From: Thermoflavimicrobium dichotomicum
GTDB lineage: Bacteria > Bacillota > Bacilli > Thermoactinomycetales > Thermoactinomycetaceae
Length of the DNA stretch: 64,000 nt
Reading direction: 5' to 3'
Assembly: GCF_900114055.1 (NCBI RefSeq)
Contig: NZ_FORR01000009.1
Coordinates: forward strand, 1 to 64,000
In this document: in pieces, positions 19,536 through 28,458 of the stretch
How positions within the stretch are numbered: position 1 is the stretch's first letter
How the letters are laid out: each line of letters starts with the position of its first letter
Notes under the pieces: generated by a model
The model's input: the letters and a program-made list of their open reading frames with translations, nothing else
Database searches by the model: none
Told to the model about the DNA's origin: nothing
Program-made: the position numbers and the translations under genes

Positions 19536-20288
19536 CTAAACATATCTTGCCAACTCGTCATCGTCTATATCGAAATTGGTATACACATTTTGTACATCAT
19601 CATGATCTTCTAGCGCTTCAATCAGATTAAAGACATCTTTAATGATCTCACCTTGGACATGCACTTTATTTGAAGGAATGAAGGTAACTTCTGCTGTGGT
19701 AAATGTCAAGCCAGCTTCTTCTAAAGCCTGCTTCACCTCTTCAAATTTTTCCGGTGCCGTCGTTATTTCATAAGCTTTTTCCGTCGTCTCAAAGTCTTCA
19801 GCACCGCTCTCCAGTGCCAAAAGGAGTAATTCCTCTTCATCCATATTCACTTCACTTCGGTCAAGCACCAACAATCCTTTGCGTTCAAACATCCAGGATA
19901 CGCAACCCGTTTCACCGAGGTTTCCACCTCGTTTCGAAAAAATATGCCGAATATCTGCCGCCGTACGGTTACGATTATCGGTTAAGGCTTCAACCATGAC
20001 AGCAATACCACCTGGGCCATATCCTTCATACGTAATTTGCTCATATTGTTCACTGCTGTTACCACCAGCTGCTTTTTTAATCGCCCGCTCAATATTTTCA
20101 TTTGGCATATTTTGTGCTTTTGCCTTAGCAATCGCTAAACGGAGCTTCGTATTATTGGCGGGATCCTTATCCCCTTGTTTGGCAGCTACATAAATTTCTC
20201 TTGCCAGCTTGGCAAATATTTTTCCTCTGAGCGCATCTTGCCGGCCTTTACGATGTTGGATATTTTTCCATTTGGAATGTCCTGCCAC
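19536..20288 (-). CDS. yebC: YebC/PmpR family protein
   Basis: This 250-residue protein is a typical YebC: it begins MAGHSKWKNIQHRK and has the central GGIAVMVEALTDNRNRT near residues 98-114 and the acidic C-terminus DDVQNVYTNFD. YebC-family proteins have been described as transcription regulators and, more recently, as translation factors that help ribosomes at difficult sequences. The start is GTG at 20288 with an AGGTG site upstream. It follows nadE by 23 bases. Confidence 0.93.
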   Translation of the reverse strand: MAGHSKWKNIQHRKGRQDALRGKIFAKLAREIYVAAKQGDKDPANNTKLRLAIAKAKAQNMPNENIERAIKKAAGGNSSEQYEQITYEGYGPGGIAVMVEALTDNRNRTAADIRHIFSKRGGNLGETGCVSWMFERKGLLVLDRSEVNMDEEELLLLALESGAEDFETTEKAYEITTAPEKFEEVKQALEEAGLTFTTAEVTFIPSNKVHVQGEIIKDVFNLIEALEDHDDVQNVYTNFDIDDDELARYV

Positions 20289-20311
20289 GTTGTTTCACCT
20301 CTACCCTCTAT

Positions 20312-21160
20312 TTATAGTCCCCAATCGCGCAAATAACGAAAATCAATGCCTACCGTCCGATTTCCCAATTTTATGATGATCGGTGTAGTCCGTTTGTATT
20401 GGTTGCGAGCAATCCGTTTAGCCACTTGCTCAATCAGTTCCTCACGGAACAACGCTTTCAATTGTTCACGTGTATACTGCTGATCAATCATATAATACAA
20501 CAAAGAATCTACTTCCAAATAGCTAAAGCCCAATTCTGCTTCGTCGGTTTGATTTTCCCATAGATCAGCACTTGGTGGCTTGGTAATGATCTGTTCAGGT
20601 ACACCGAGATAAGCAGCTAGCTGCCGAACCTGTGTTTTATATAAATCACCCAATGGATTGACCGCTGAAGCAACATCACCAAATTGCGTACCATAACCAA
20701 GCAACAGCTCTGTTCGATTGCTTGTACCTACTACAAGCGCTTGATGTGCTGCTGATAAATCATATAGAATACTCATCCGCTCTCGAGCCATTTTATTTCC
20801 GCGGCGCAGGGCATCCGCTTCAGGCATGCGTTCAAAGTAGGCATCGATTTGCGGTGTGATATCGATGGTGAATGCCTGGACTCCTGTATCATCAATCGCT
20901 GTCTGTGCATCATCCAGACTGGCTGGACTGCTTGTCTTGTATGGCATTCGTACCGCAATTACATTTTCCTTGCCAAAGGCACGAACAGCCAGATAAAGAG
21001 AAACAGCAGAATCAATTCCTCCTGACAAACCCAGGATTACACGCTGAAAACCTGCCTTTTCCACTTCTTCACGCAACGTTGTTGTCAAAAGATGGGTGAC
21101 CAATTCTTCATCCAACCTTAAAAAAGGTGCCTGTTGCAACAGTTCTTCTACCATTTTCAT
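20312..21160 (-). CDS. nadE: NAD(+) synthetase, synthetase domain only
   Basis: It amidates nicotinic acid adenine dinucleotide to NAD with ATP. The 282-residue protein has the ATP-pyrophosphatase P-loop LGLSGGIDSAVS near residues 43-54, GTSNRTELLLGY near 145-156 and GDLYKTQVRQLA near 171-182. The length corresponds to the synthetase domain alone. Its ATG directly follows the stop codon of the upstream nitrilase-family gene (TAGATG), so the two are translationally coupled. Together they match the two domains of a glutamine-dependent NadE. Confidence 0.93.
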   Translation of the reverse strand: MKMVEELLQQAPFLRLDEELVTHLLTTTLREEVEKAGFQRVILGLSGGIDSAVSLYLAVRAFGKENVIAVRMPYKTSSPASLDDAQTAIDDTGVQAFTIDITPQIDAYFERMPEADALRRGNKMARERMSILYDLSAAHQALVVGTSNRTELLLGYGTQFGDVASAVNPLGDLYKTQVRQLAAYLGVPEQIITKPPSADLWENQTDEAELGFSYLEVDSLLYYMIDQQYTREQLKALFREELIEQVAKRIARNQYKRTTPIIIKLGNRTVGIDFRYLRDWGL

Positions 21161-22015
21161 CTATATCAGCCCTTCCCCAGACCGCTTTTTAATAATTCGA
21201 GTCAATTCCCGTTGGACCAAATCCATATTTTCATCACGTAAAAGGGGCATTTTAAAACGGGCTTTTCGCACTTTATCCAGATCGATATCAATCACCAATA
21301 ACTCTTCTTTAAACAGCGAAGCAGTGGATTCGGTTTTCCCAAACGGATCCACAACCGCCGATCCTCCAAAGAAAGTCACTCCATCTTCGGCTCCCACCCG
21401 ATTGGCAAATGCAATATATAGTCCGTGTAATTGCGCATGATTTTCTAGAATCTGATACCATGAATCTTTCGTGCCCAAACCAGAAGCCTGCATTCCTTTC
21501 ACCGGAGCATTTGCCAGTACAATAATCATTTCGGCTCCATCATGAGCTAATAGATACGGTGCTGAGACATGCCAGATATCTTCACAAACCAATAGACCAA
21601 CTTGTCCAAATCGGGTCATAAAACTACGGATCGTCTGCCCTTGTGCAAAATAGCGCGCTTCATCAAACATGCCATATGTAGGTAAATAGACTTTCCGATG
21701 GATATATTGAATTTTTTGCTGGCTGGCATACAGTGCAGAATTGAATAATTGGTGTTCAGGACTGTGTTCAACCCAGCCAAACACCAGATCGATATCTGTG
21801 GCTTCAGCAACCAGTGCCTGAATTTCTTCTGCCTCACCTTTTCTAGCCACATCGTAGGTAAGATCCAATAAATTGTATCCTGTTAAACTGAGTTCAGGGA
21901 ATACAAGTACATCTACTTGTTCTTCACGGGCGCGTTGAATCATTTCTCTATGTATTTCCAGGTTCTTGTCTACTCGCCCTAAAACAGGTCTCATTTGTGC
22001 TAGTCCGATTCGCAT
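21161..22015 (-). CDS. Nitrilase-superfamily hydrolase, probable glutaminase subunit for NadE
   Basis: This 284-residue carbon-nitrogen hydrolase has the Glu-Lys-Cys catalytic triad in FPELSLTGY near residues 45-53, HRKVYLPTYG near 111-120 and LVCEDIWH near 146-153. The motif context is that of the N-terminal glutaminase domain of glutamine-dependent NAD synthetases. The ATG at 22015 follows AGGAGG by 7 bases. It abuts nadE, so it most likely supplies ammonia from glutamine to that enzyme. It could instead be an independent amidase. Confidence 0.85.
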   Translation of the reverse strand: MRIGLAQMRPVLGRVDKNLEIHREMIQRAREEQVDVLVFPELSLTGYNLLDLTYDVARKGEAEEIQALVAEATDIDLVFGWVEHSPEHQLFNSALYASQQKIQYIHRKVYLPTYGMFDEARYFAQGQTIRSFMTRFGQVGLLVCEDIWHVSAPYLLAHDGAEMIIVLANAPVKGMQASGLGTKDSWYQILENHAQLHGLYIAFANRVGAEDGVTFFGGSAVVDPFGKTESTASLFKEELLVIDIDLDKVRKARFKMPLLRDENMDLVQRELTRIIKKRSGEGLI

Positions 22016-22084
22016 GACTGTGCCTCCTTGCACTTTAACAGGCTGGTACAAATCATTCTACATCATACCACAAGGCCAATCGAT

Positions 22085-23032
22085 CTACCAAGTAGGAAGC
22101 TGCTTAAGAAATTCCCGCCAATTTGCTTGATCTTGAATGATCCTTTTGAGATAGGGAAGGGTATTTTCCGGTCGATACCCCCGTTTCTTTTTGATGATAC
22201 CGATACATTCACGAAAAAACTCATTCGGAAAAGAAAATAATATGTAAATAATCGTTTTTTCTAATGAATTTAAAGGTCTAATCGCTTCATAAGTAGAAAA
22301 AATTTGTTTACAAACTTGAGCATTCCACCCATTGCTCGATAAAATACGAGTAGTAATCTGCCAAACGTCACTCAATTGGCAATCATAATCGGCTGTCTCA
22401 AAATCAATCAACCACACCTTGCCAGCCTGATCAATTAACCAATTATGGCTGGCCAAATCACGATGCGCAAGAAAATGCCATTGATACTCTCGCCAATTGA
22501 GCTCATCTAGAGGAAGTGACTGTAACTTTTCCCAGACGTTTAGACCATGCTGGTAAAATTCAGATCCATACGTTCTTAAGAGTTCTCCCACTTCCCCTGG
22601 AATCGTATCTCGCTCTTTCAAGATTTGATAAAATTGAACCAGGCGATCATACAAGCGATGGGTAAGAAGAAAAGCCGCCCCTTTTATTGGCGGCGTTTGT
22701 AAATGGCGTCCGGTACGATGAAAAGTTGCAAGGACACGAATGACTTTCTTTACTTCATGCAAGTTGGTATACTGACATGTTTTCCCTTCAATCCACGGGG
22801 TAAGTATCCAATGTTTCAAATCAGACCGAATTGGCGGCATGGCGGTAAAACCTCGACTCCGAAGTTCAGAATCAATACTTAGCAACCAGCGAAGTTTTGT
22901 ACTTGATTGCATTCTTTTGGCTACCCATGTCTGCTGATTCGTTTGAACCAACCAATTTCTACGATATTCCGTAATTCGTCGAACAGGTTGCTGTAGCAAT
23001 TTCTCCATCTGCTCATAAGTTGGGAAACGCAT
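22085..23032 (-). CDS. CotS/YsxE-like spore coat kinase homologue
   Basis: This 315-residue protein belongs to the aminoglycoside phosphotransferase/CotS fold. The catalytic loop is HRDLASHNWLID near residues 186-197 and the metal-binding segment LIDFETAD near 204-211. An N-terminal lobe has WVAKRM with the ATP-binding Lys near 40. CotS-family proteins are spore coat components in Bacillus. It lies directly downstream of the SafA-like gene (23 bases), paralleling ysxE beside spoVID in this window. Confidence 0.75.
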   Translation of the reverse strand: MRFPTYEQMEKLLQQPVRRITEYRRNWLVQTNQQTWVAKRMQSSTKLRWLLSIDSELRSRGFTAMPPIRSDLKHWILTPWIEGKTCQYTNLHEVKKVIRVLATFHRTGRHLQTPPIKGAAFLLTHRLYDRLVQFYQILKERDTIPGEVGELLRTYGSEFYQHGLNVWEKLQSLPLDELNWREYQWHFLAHRDLASHNWLIDQAGKVWLIDFETADYDCQLSDVWQITTRILSSNGWNAQVCKQIFSTYEAIRPLNSLEKTIIYILFSFPNEFFRECIGIIKKKRGYRPENTLPYLKRIIQDQANWREFLKQLPTW

Positions 23033-23054
23033 GTCTTTTCACCCCCTTGTTCCC

Positions 23055-23741
23055 TTAAGCCTCTCTTGAGGAACTTTCTTTTTGAAACTTGGCATGTCCT
23101 GAAGCACATTCCGGTGGATAACCCTGCATCGGAATGGGATAAAATGGTGGTACATGAAGCGGATAAAAATGGGGATCCTGCGAAAAGTACGGTGCAGAAA
23201 CATGGCTTGTAGGAGCGGTAAAATAAAAAGGAGGCAGAAACAGCTCAGGATAGGGAGGGTAAGGCATCATGGGCGGTCCCATCAGTGATGAATATTTCAT
23301 TGAATATGGATCAACCCCATCGATCGCTGAAGACTCCTCCAAACTTGATGATTCATGATAATCCGCTTCCGATGACCACTTTGAATAGTCAGTGAAAGGT
23401 AATGGAGAGTAAGAATATAAGGGCTCACGAGATGAAAACGACTGATTGGCTTCTTCATTTAAAAGAGGATCATTTTCTTCTTGATCGAACTCTGTCTGCT
23501 CTTCGTATTCCAGAGTGGAATCACTTTCTTTGTTAATTTGTTTCTCATCAGATTCAAGTGTTTGCTCAAGCTTCGTTCCAACGTGAACCTTTCCAGTTGG
23601 TATACGTATTTTCATGCCTGCTTCCAATGAGTCTGCATTGTTCAAATGTGGATTGAATTCAAGCAATCGCTCAAGTGGAATATTATATTTCTGGACAATG
23701 ATATGAATCGTATCCCCAGGACGGACAATATGGATCTTCAT
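23055..23741 (-). CDS. safA: SafA-like LysM spore morphogenetic protein
   Basis: The 228-residue protein starts with a LysM domain (MKIHIVRPGDTIHIIVQKY and a YNIPLERLLEFNPHL segment within residues 1-50), which binds peptidoglycan. After that comes a long acidic, Ser/Glu-rich linker and a C-terminal Pro/Tyr/Phe-rich region with repeated PYPP and PPFY pieces. This is the layout of SafA, which assembles the inner coat and binds SpoVID. The ATG at 23741 has a GGGGGG site 6 bases upstream. The symbol is by architecture and synteny (nad region), so treat it as probable. Confidence 0.65.
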   Translation of the reverse strand: MKIHIVRPGDTIHIIVQKYNIPLERLLEFNPHLNNADSLEAGMKIRIPTGKVHVGTKLEQTLESDEKQINKESDSTLEYEEQTEFDQEENDPLLNEEANQSFSSREPLYSYSPLPFTDYSKWSSEADYHESSSLEESSAIDGVDPYSMKYSSLMGPPMMPYPPYPELFLPPFYFTAPTSHVSAPYFSQDPHFYPLHVPPFYPIPMQGYPPECASGHAKFQKESSSREA

Positions 23742-23755
23742 GCATGACCCCCCTC

Positions 23756-23775
23756 GATGAAGTATATTCTTCATC
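23756..23775. repeat. Inverted repeat in the safA leader
   Basis: GATGAAG, TATATT, CTTCATC: a perfect 7-bp inverted repeat 15 bases upstream of the safA-like start, in the divergent region shared with the GDSL gene. It could be an operator or an RNA hairpin. Confidence 0.35.
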
Positions 23776-23886
23776 ATATCCTATGCGTCCATAGACCATT
23801 TTTTGCTGTTCCAACTGATAAATTTTTCTTTCAAACGTTTTTATGTTCAAACATCCAATTCATCAATCATAGAAAAGGGGAACGCA

Positions 23887-24693
23887 ATGAACAGAAAAAC
23901 ATTTGCCTATCTCCTCTATTCGAGTGCGATTGTTTCCTTCGTAATATTGTTCATTGGTTTTATCTTGGCTGTTTGGGATCTGACTCATCCATCTAAAAGC
24001 TCTGCTTTGGCTGCCAAAAAGCAAATTCCAACTCCTCAGGCACAAGAAGGCTTGTTTGTCGGTCTGGGAGACTCTTTGACCAGAGGAGTGGGAGATTCAA
24101 AAGGCTTGGGCTATTTTGGGCTGGTTCGAGAACAACTGGCCAAAAAAAATCCTGGCAGAATCAGTGCAGTCAACTTGGCGATCAATGGACAAACATCTAC
24201 GGACTTAGTCAAACAGATCCAGCAAGAAAAAGTTCGAATCCTGATTGCAAAAGCTCGCTGGATTACTATAACCATTGGGGGAAACGATCTGTTTCGAGGT
24301 AGTGGTGGTCTGGAAAAATTGGATTTGAAGGCAGCCAAAAAAAGTAGAGAAATATACGAAAAGAACTTGACAACTCTCTTCACCGAAATACGTAAGCTCA
24401 ATTCAAAAGCAACCGTGTTCCTGTTTGGCCTATATAACCCTTTTGGTGACCTGGCCGATGAAAAAATTTCCTCTCAACTTGTGGCAGAGTGGAACGAAAC
24501 CATGCAGAAAGTATCCGCACGCTTCAATCAAATCGTCGTGATTCCAACTTTTGACCTATTTCAATTAGAACCAGGCAAATATTTATACTCCGACCATTTT
24601 CATCCAAACGATGCGGGATATCAGCGAATGGCAACTCGATTGCTGCAAGTGCTGGAGGATACAGAAGAAGGGGAAGAAAGCCATGATCAATAA
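23887..24693 (+). CDS. SGNH/GDSL-family hydrolase, membrane anchored
   Basis: This 268-residue product has one N-terminal membrane segment (about 9-32) and a GDSL hydrolase domain: block I VGLGDSLTRGVGD near residues 57-69, block III GGNDL near 135-139 and block V DHFHPNDAGYQ near 237-247 with catalytic Asp and His. It probably acts on esters of lipids or cell-wall polymers at the outer face of the membrane. AAAGGGGAACGCA precedes the ATG. The end overlaps the next gene by 11 bases, so it is in an operon with an ABC exporter. Confidence 0.85.
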   Translation: MNRKTFAYLLYSSAIVSFVILFIGFILAVWDLTHPSKSSALAAKKQIPTPQAQEGLFVGLGDSLTRGVGDSKGLGYFGLVREQLAKKNPGRISAVNLAINGQTSTDLVKQIQQEKVRILIAKARWITITIGGNDLFRGSGGLEKLDLKAAKKSREIYEKNLTTLFTEIRKLNSKATVFLFGLYNPFGDLADEKISSQLVAEWNETMQKVSARFNQIVVIPTFDLFQLEPGKYLYSDHFHPNDAGYQRMATRLLQVLEDTEEGEESHDQ

Positions 24694-25612
24694 CCAAGAC
24701 ATTGTATTATCTGTTAAAGGACTTTCCAAGACCATCGGAAAACGGGAAATTGTGCGCGATATTACCTTTGATGTCAAAGCAGGAGAAATTTTTGGTTTTC
24801 TGGGTCCAAATGGGGCTGGAAAAACAACCACGATTCGCATGTTAGTCGGGTTAATCCGTCCGAGTAAAGGAAGCATTCACATTGGTGGTCATGACTTGCA
24901 GAAAGATTTCCTAAACGCCATTCGCCAGGTTGGTTGTATCGTTGAAAATCCGGAACTTTATCCTTATCTGACAGGAAGAGAAAATCTGGAACATTTTGCT
25001 CGAATGGTTCCAGATATATCTGATCAAAGAATCAATGAGGTCGTGGAGTTAGTCGAGTTAACCGAACGAATCGATGATCCTGTCAAGACCTATTCGCTCG
25101 GCATGCGCCAACGCTTGGGCATCGCGCAAGCTTTACTGGGTGATCCCAAACTGCTCATTTTGGATGAACCAACCAACGGTCTTGATCCTGCCGGTATCCG
25201 CGAGTTGCGCTCCTTCATTCGTCATCTTGCGAACGAAAAGGGAATCAGTGTATTTATTTCCAGTCACATATTGCATGAAGTTCAGTTAATGTGTGATCGT
25301 GTCGCTATCATTCATCATGGAAAGATCATTCAAACAAGCAGTGTCGATCAGTTAGTCGAACAAGACAGCAAAGTGGAATGGATTCTTGAGCCACTGGAGC
25401 AAGGGATCCAGATACTCCATAAACTTTCTTACATTTCACAAATAGAGAAACTGGATCACCATCGTGTGTTAACTCGTATGCCTCCTGAAAAAATTGCCGA
25501 GGTGAACCAACAAATGATCCAACATCAAATTAAAGTTACAGGAATCTGCCAATACAAGCAAACATTGGAAGATATTTTCTTAAAGATGACGGAGGGACAT
25601 CAAATTGTTTAA
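24683..25612 (+). CDS. ABC transporter ATP-binding protein
   Basis: This 309-residue ATPase has Walker A GPNGAGKTTT near residues 43-52, signature YSLGMRQRLG near 136-145, Walker B LLILDEPTNGLDP near 157-169 and the switch His in SSHIL near 196. The C-terminal extension after 220 resembles that of DrrA/BcrA-type exporters. The start overlaps the GDSL gene and the stop overlaps the permease gene, indicating one operon. The substrate cannot be inferred. Confidence 0.9.
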   Translation: MINNQDIVLSVKGLSKTIGKREIVRDITFDVKAGEIFGFLGPNGAGKTTTIRMLVGLIRPSKGSIHIGGHDLQKDFLNAIRQVGCIVENPELYPYLTGRENLEHFARMVPDISDQRINEVVELVELTERIDDPVKTYSLGMRQRLGIAQALLGDPKLLILDEPTNGLDPAGIRELRSFIRHLANEKGISVFISSHILHEVQLMCDRVAIIHHGKIIQTSSVDQLVEQDSKVEWILEPLEQGIQILHKLSYISQIEKLDHHRVLTRMPPEKIAEVNQQMIQHQIKVTGICQYKQTLEDIFLKMTEGHQIV

Positions 25613-26588
25613 TCTCGTCTATAATGAGTATTTTAAACTGATTCGGAAAAAAAGAATGTTCGTGATTACTTTGATTCTATTGGTGTTGATTCCCATTTTT
25701 ACTTACGCCCAATACAAAACAGCAAAAAATGCAATGGAACAACTGGGGACTTCTGATTGGCGTGCAATCCTGCAACAGCAAATCGTTGATCAGCAAAATC
25801 GCCTCTCTTCCAGCCGATTGGCGCCAGAGTGGAAAGAACGTATTCGCTTGAATATTAAGCAACAGCAGTATTATCTCGACCACGATATTAATCCAACGGC
25901 TCCTGGCGCACCTACTTTTATGCGAGAGTTTATTGAAGGAGCCATCTCCCTTTTTCTTCCACTATTAGTCGTGGTTTTGGCGGCTGATCTGGTTTCCTCC
26001 GAACATTCGGGTGGAACGATCAAGCTTTTATTAACACGTCCCGTTCCCAGATGGAAAATCCTGCTTAGCAAGTACTTTGCCTTGTTACTCGGCATATCCC
26101 TTATGTTGCTCATAACAGCGATTCTCGGTTACTTGATCTCGGGTGTGATTTTCGGCTATAAAGGTTGGAATATTCCCGTACTTACAGGCTTTCAAATGCA
26201 AAAAGAACATTTGATCACGGATTATGTACATATTGTTCCACAATGGAAATACTTGCTGATGGCTTTTGGTTTGGCATGGTTTTCCTCCATCGCAGTTGGT
26301 ACCATTTCCTTTATGGCTTCCGTTTTACTACGTAGCACGGCATCCAGTATGGGGGCCATGTTGGCTGCCGTGGTAGCGGGTAGCTTGCTGACCCAAATTG
26401 CTCCCAATTGGAATGAATTAAGATATATCGCCTTTATCAATTTAGGCTTGACGGATTATCTAGCGGGAAATCCTATTCTCGTGGAAGGAATGAATCTGCC
26501 TTTTTCGCTGGCTGTATTATCTGTCTGGTCCCTGATTGCGATCATCATCGCCTTTATCGCTTTTACCAGACGTGATGTTACCACTTAA
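25605..26588 (+). CDS. ABC-2 type transporter permease
   Basis: This 327-residue membrane protein has an N-terminal membrane segment (about 19-36), a large extracytoplasmic loop to residue 100, and five further segments. The motif SSEHSGGTIKLLLTRPV near residues 128-144 is typical of ABC-2 permeases. The TTG start at 25605 lies inside the end of the ATPase gene, 7 bases after GGAGGG. It forms an exporter with the preceding ATPase. Confidence 0.9.
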   Translation: MFNLVYNEYFKLIRKKRMFVITLILLVLIPIFTYAQYKTAKNAMEQLGTSDWRAILQQQIVDQQNRLSSSRLAPEWKERIRLNIKQQQYYLDHDINPTAPGAPTFMREFIEGAISLFLPLLVVVLAADLVSSEHSGGTIKLLLTRPVPRWKILLSKYFALLLGISLMLLITAILGYLISGVIFGYKGWNIPVLTGFQMQKEHLITDYVHIVPQWKYLLMAFGLAWFSSIAVGTISFMASVLLRSTASSMGAMLAAVVAGSLLTQIAPNWNELRYIAFINLGLTDYLAGNPILVEGMNLPFSLAVLSVWSLIAIIIAFIAFTRRDVTT

Positions 26589-26617
26589 TCGCATTCTCCA
26601 AATGGATTGAATAGAAC

Positions 26618-26682
26618 AGGGGTTCCTTTTCCATTGCACAACTTTTGCCCGTACAGAAAAATGGAACAGGAACCCCTCTTTA
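26618..26682 (+). terminator. Hairpin, probable terminator of the GDSL/ABC operon
   Basis: AGGGGTTCC (26618-26626) pairs with GGAACCCCT (26669-26677), and CCATT (26631-26635) with AATGG (26660-26664) across an internal loop. The T-run that follows is short. It lies 30 bases after the permease stop codon. Confidence 0.5.
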
Positions 26683-26729
26683 AAATGGAATCTTGAGGAC
26701 TTTTGGCTCCAGCATCATTCAAACGGATC

Positions 26730-26772
26730 CAGCTTGTTGACAAAGTTTCCGTTATAAGCCGGTTGTTAACAG
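26730..26772. repeat. Family A repeat, short copy A3
   Basis: The 43-bp copy keeps the family A left end (CAGCTTGTTGACAAAGTTTC then GTTATAAGCCGG) joined directly to the right outer end TTGTTAACAG. The inner hairpin arms are missing. It is fused to B1. Confidence 0.75.
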
Positions 26773-26916
26773 ATCCTCATGTTGCCGAACAACATCATCA
26801 GAGCAATGAAAAAGGTGTTCTGTTTTCCATAACATGGAGGGATGGGTTCCTTACGGAGTGACTGTGATGGTACAGAAGTCGTCACGGAGGAAGGAACCCA
26901 TCCCGAAGCGCGAAAG
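26773..26916. repeat. Family B repeat, copy B1
   Basis: This copy has perfect 14-bp arms GGGATGGGTTCCTT (26839-26852) and its exact reverse complement (26891-26904) around a conserved core GTGACTGTGATGGTAC followed by AGAAGTCGTCAC. The part before the hairpin contains CATCAGAG and ATGAAAAAGGTGTTCTGTTT, also seen in B3. It lies just 3' of pheA. The A3-B1 composite is flanked by AAACGGATCC at 26721-26730 and 26917-26926. Confidence 0.85.
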
Positions 26917-26960
26917 AAACGGATCCCTATTTTCGGAATAAGATAAGTCACGGATCTTTG

Positions 26961-27839
26961 TTATGTTCTTTTCTGTACAAGCTCATGTCTGAAACACGGA
27001 TAAGATCCAAGCAAGCGTACTTGACAGCCTAATGCCTCAATTTCCGCAATCGCTCCCTGTAAAAGGACATGTTCAGCTTTCATTTCTGCATCTACCAAAA
27101 AATAATAATTTCCCAACCCGGTTTTAGTAGGTCTTGACTCAATATGACACAGGTTAATCTTACGCCACGAAAAAGCGGCCAATACTTGATATAACGCACC
27201 TGGGAAATCAGAAGCAAGTGTGACCTGCATGCTTGTTTTATACCGTTCAGAGGTTAAATGCTCCCACTGCTTTTTTTGTCTTCCCAATACGATAAATCGA
27301 GTCATATTATTGGCATGGTCCTGCACATTGGTCTCTAAAACATATAACTTGCTAATCTCTCCTGATTTGCGAGGTCCGACGGCGATCCATGATTCATCTG
27401 AATTTTCACTCACTATACGTGCTGCTTGTGCTGTACTTTCTGTATAAACCCATTCAGCCTGCGGAAAATCCTGACGTAATTTTAACTGACATTGCGCAAT
27501 GGCTTGAGGATGGGACAAGATTCGTGTAAACTCCTTTTTTGGCCGCCCTGCATGTGAAGGATGCACCAATAAGCACTGGGATATCGGGTAAACCAATTCG
27601 CCAATAATTGGAATATCCACTTGGTGGATTAACCAATCCAGCGTAGAGTTGACGGTTCCTTCAATGGCATTTTCTACTGGAACAACACCTCGATCACAAA
27701 CGCCTTGATCAACTGCAACCAAGACATCCGGAATGGACGGATAAGACACCAGTTCCACATTTTTTTCTGGAAACAGCCTCTGTGCTGCTTCATGTGTAAA
27801 TGTCCCTTGTGGTCCCAAATATGCTACTGTTTCAACCAT
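26961..27839 (-). CDS. pheA: Prephenate dehydratase
   Basis: It converts prephenate to phenylpyruvate in phenylalanine synthesis. The 292-residue monofunctional enzyme has the N-terminal YLGPQGTFTHEAA near residues 5-17, GVVPVENAIEGTV near 54-66, the catalytic NMTRFIVLG near 178-186 and a C-terminal ACT domain with the effector motif ESRPTKTGLGNY near 235-246. The ATG at 27839 has GGGAG 8 bases upstream. It follows pheB by 21 bases. Phenylalanine feedback is expected from the ACT domain. Confidence 0.95.
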   Translation of the reverse strand: MVETVAYLGPQGTFTHEAAQRLFPEKNVELVSYPSIPDVLVAVDQGVCDRGVVPVENAIEGTVNSTLDWLIHQVDIPIIGELVYPISQCLLVHPSHAGRPKKEFTRILSHPQAIAQCQLKLRQDFPQAEWVYTESTAQAARIVSENSDESWIAVGPRKSGEISKLYVLETNVQDHANNMTRFIVLGRQKKQWEHLTSERYKTSMQVTLASDFPGALYQVLAAFSWRKINLCHIESRPTKTGLGNYYFLVDAEMKAEHVLLQGAIAEIEALGCQVRLLGSYPCFRHELVQKRT

Positions 27840-27860
27840 TTTCTTCTCTCCCAACTCAGG

Positions 27861-28310
27861 CTATGAAGTTTCTCCACTACTGATGACAAGCGCGCGATGT
27901 ACTCCTCTTAACTGCCGTAATCCCTGCAATACTTTATCCAGATCTTTACTCAGGTGAACAGTATCTACCGACATGGTAACAGTGGCTTGCCCGTTTAAAG
28001 GAATGGTTTGGTGAATGGTGAGTACATTTGCTTCATTTTGTGCCAGATAACCGAGCACACTTGAGAGCACACCTGCCCGATGTTCTAGTACCATGGACAA
28101 GGTTACAATTTTTTCTTTGACCATTTTATTAAAAGGGAATACACTATCCTTATACTTATAAAACGAGCTTCGGCTCAAACCTACCTGATCCACTGCTTCC
28201 TGTACGGTAATGACCGTTCCCGTCTCCAATAGTCGCTTGGCTTCCAGAGTCTTTTGAATCGCTTCTGGTAACATATCCAATCGTACCAAAACAAACTGTT
28301 CTTCTGACAT
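27861..28310 (-). CDS. pheB: ACT domain-containing protein PheB
   Basis: This 149-residue protein of the UPF0735 family starts with a helix-turn-helix-like segment (AVDQVGLSRSSFYKYKDSVFP near residues 40-60, shown here only by its SRSSFYKYKD core) and ends with an ACT domain (residues 70-145, HRAGVLSSVLGYLA). ACT domains sense amino acids, here probably phenylalanine. In B. subtilis pheB lies between obg and pheA. Here it precedes pheA, but a plus-strand phosphatase gene separates it from obg. Confidence 0.85.
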   Translation of the reverse strand: MSEEQFVLVRLDMLPEAIQKTLEAKRLLETGTVITVQEAVDQVGLSRSSFYKYKDSVFPFNKMVKEKIVTLSMVLEHRAGVLSSVLGYLAQNEANVLTIHQTIPLNGQATVTMSVDTVHLSKDLDKVLQGLRQLRGVHRALVISSGETS

Positions 28311-28458
28311 TCAACAATGTCCCCCATATACAATCAAATGTTTATTTACAACGGACATTGTAACCTTTGAACCCTGTTCGATGCAATAGTTTTTCAAAAG
28401 TTTTTTACCTTGTGTTAAGATATTCCATAACATCGAAACGAAGGGGGCTTTGGAAAAA

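Noticed and set aside
26806-26832. Eight-codon ORF MKKVFCFP in repeat B1 (and MKKVFCFL in B3)
   Set aside because: No ribosome binding site is present and copy B2 has lost it, so conservation probably reflects the repeat and not a peptide.
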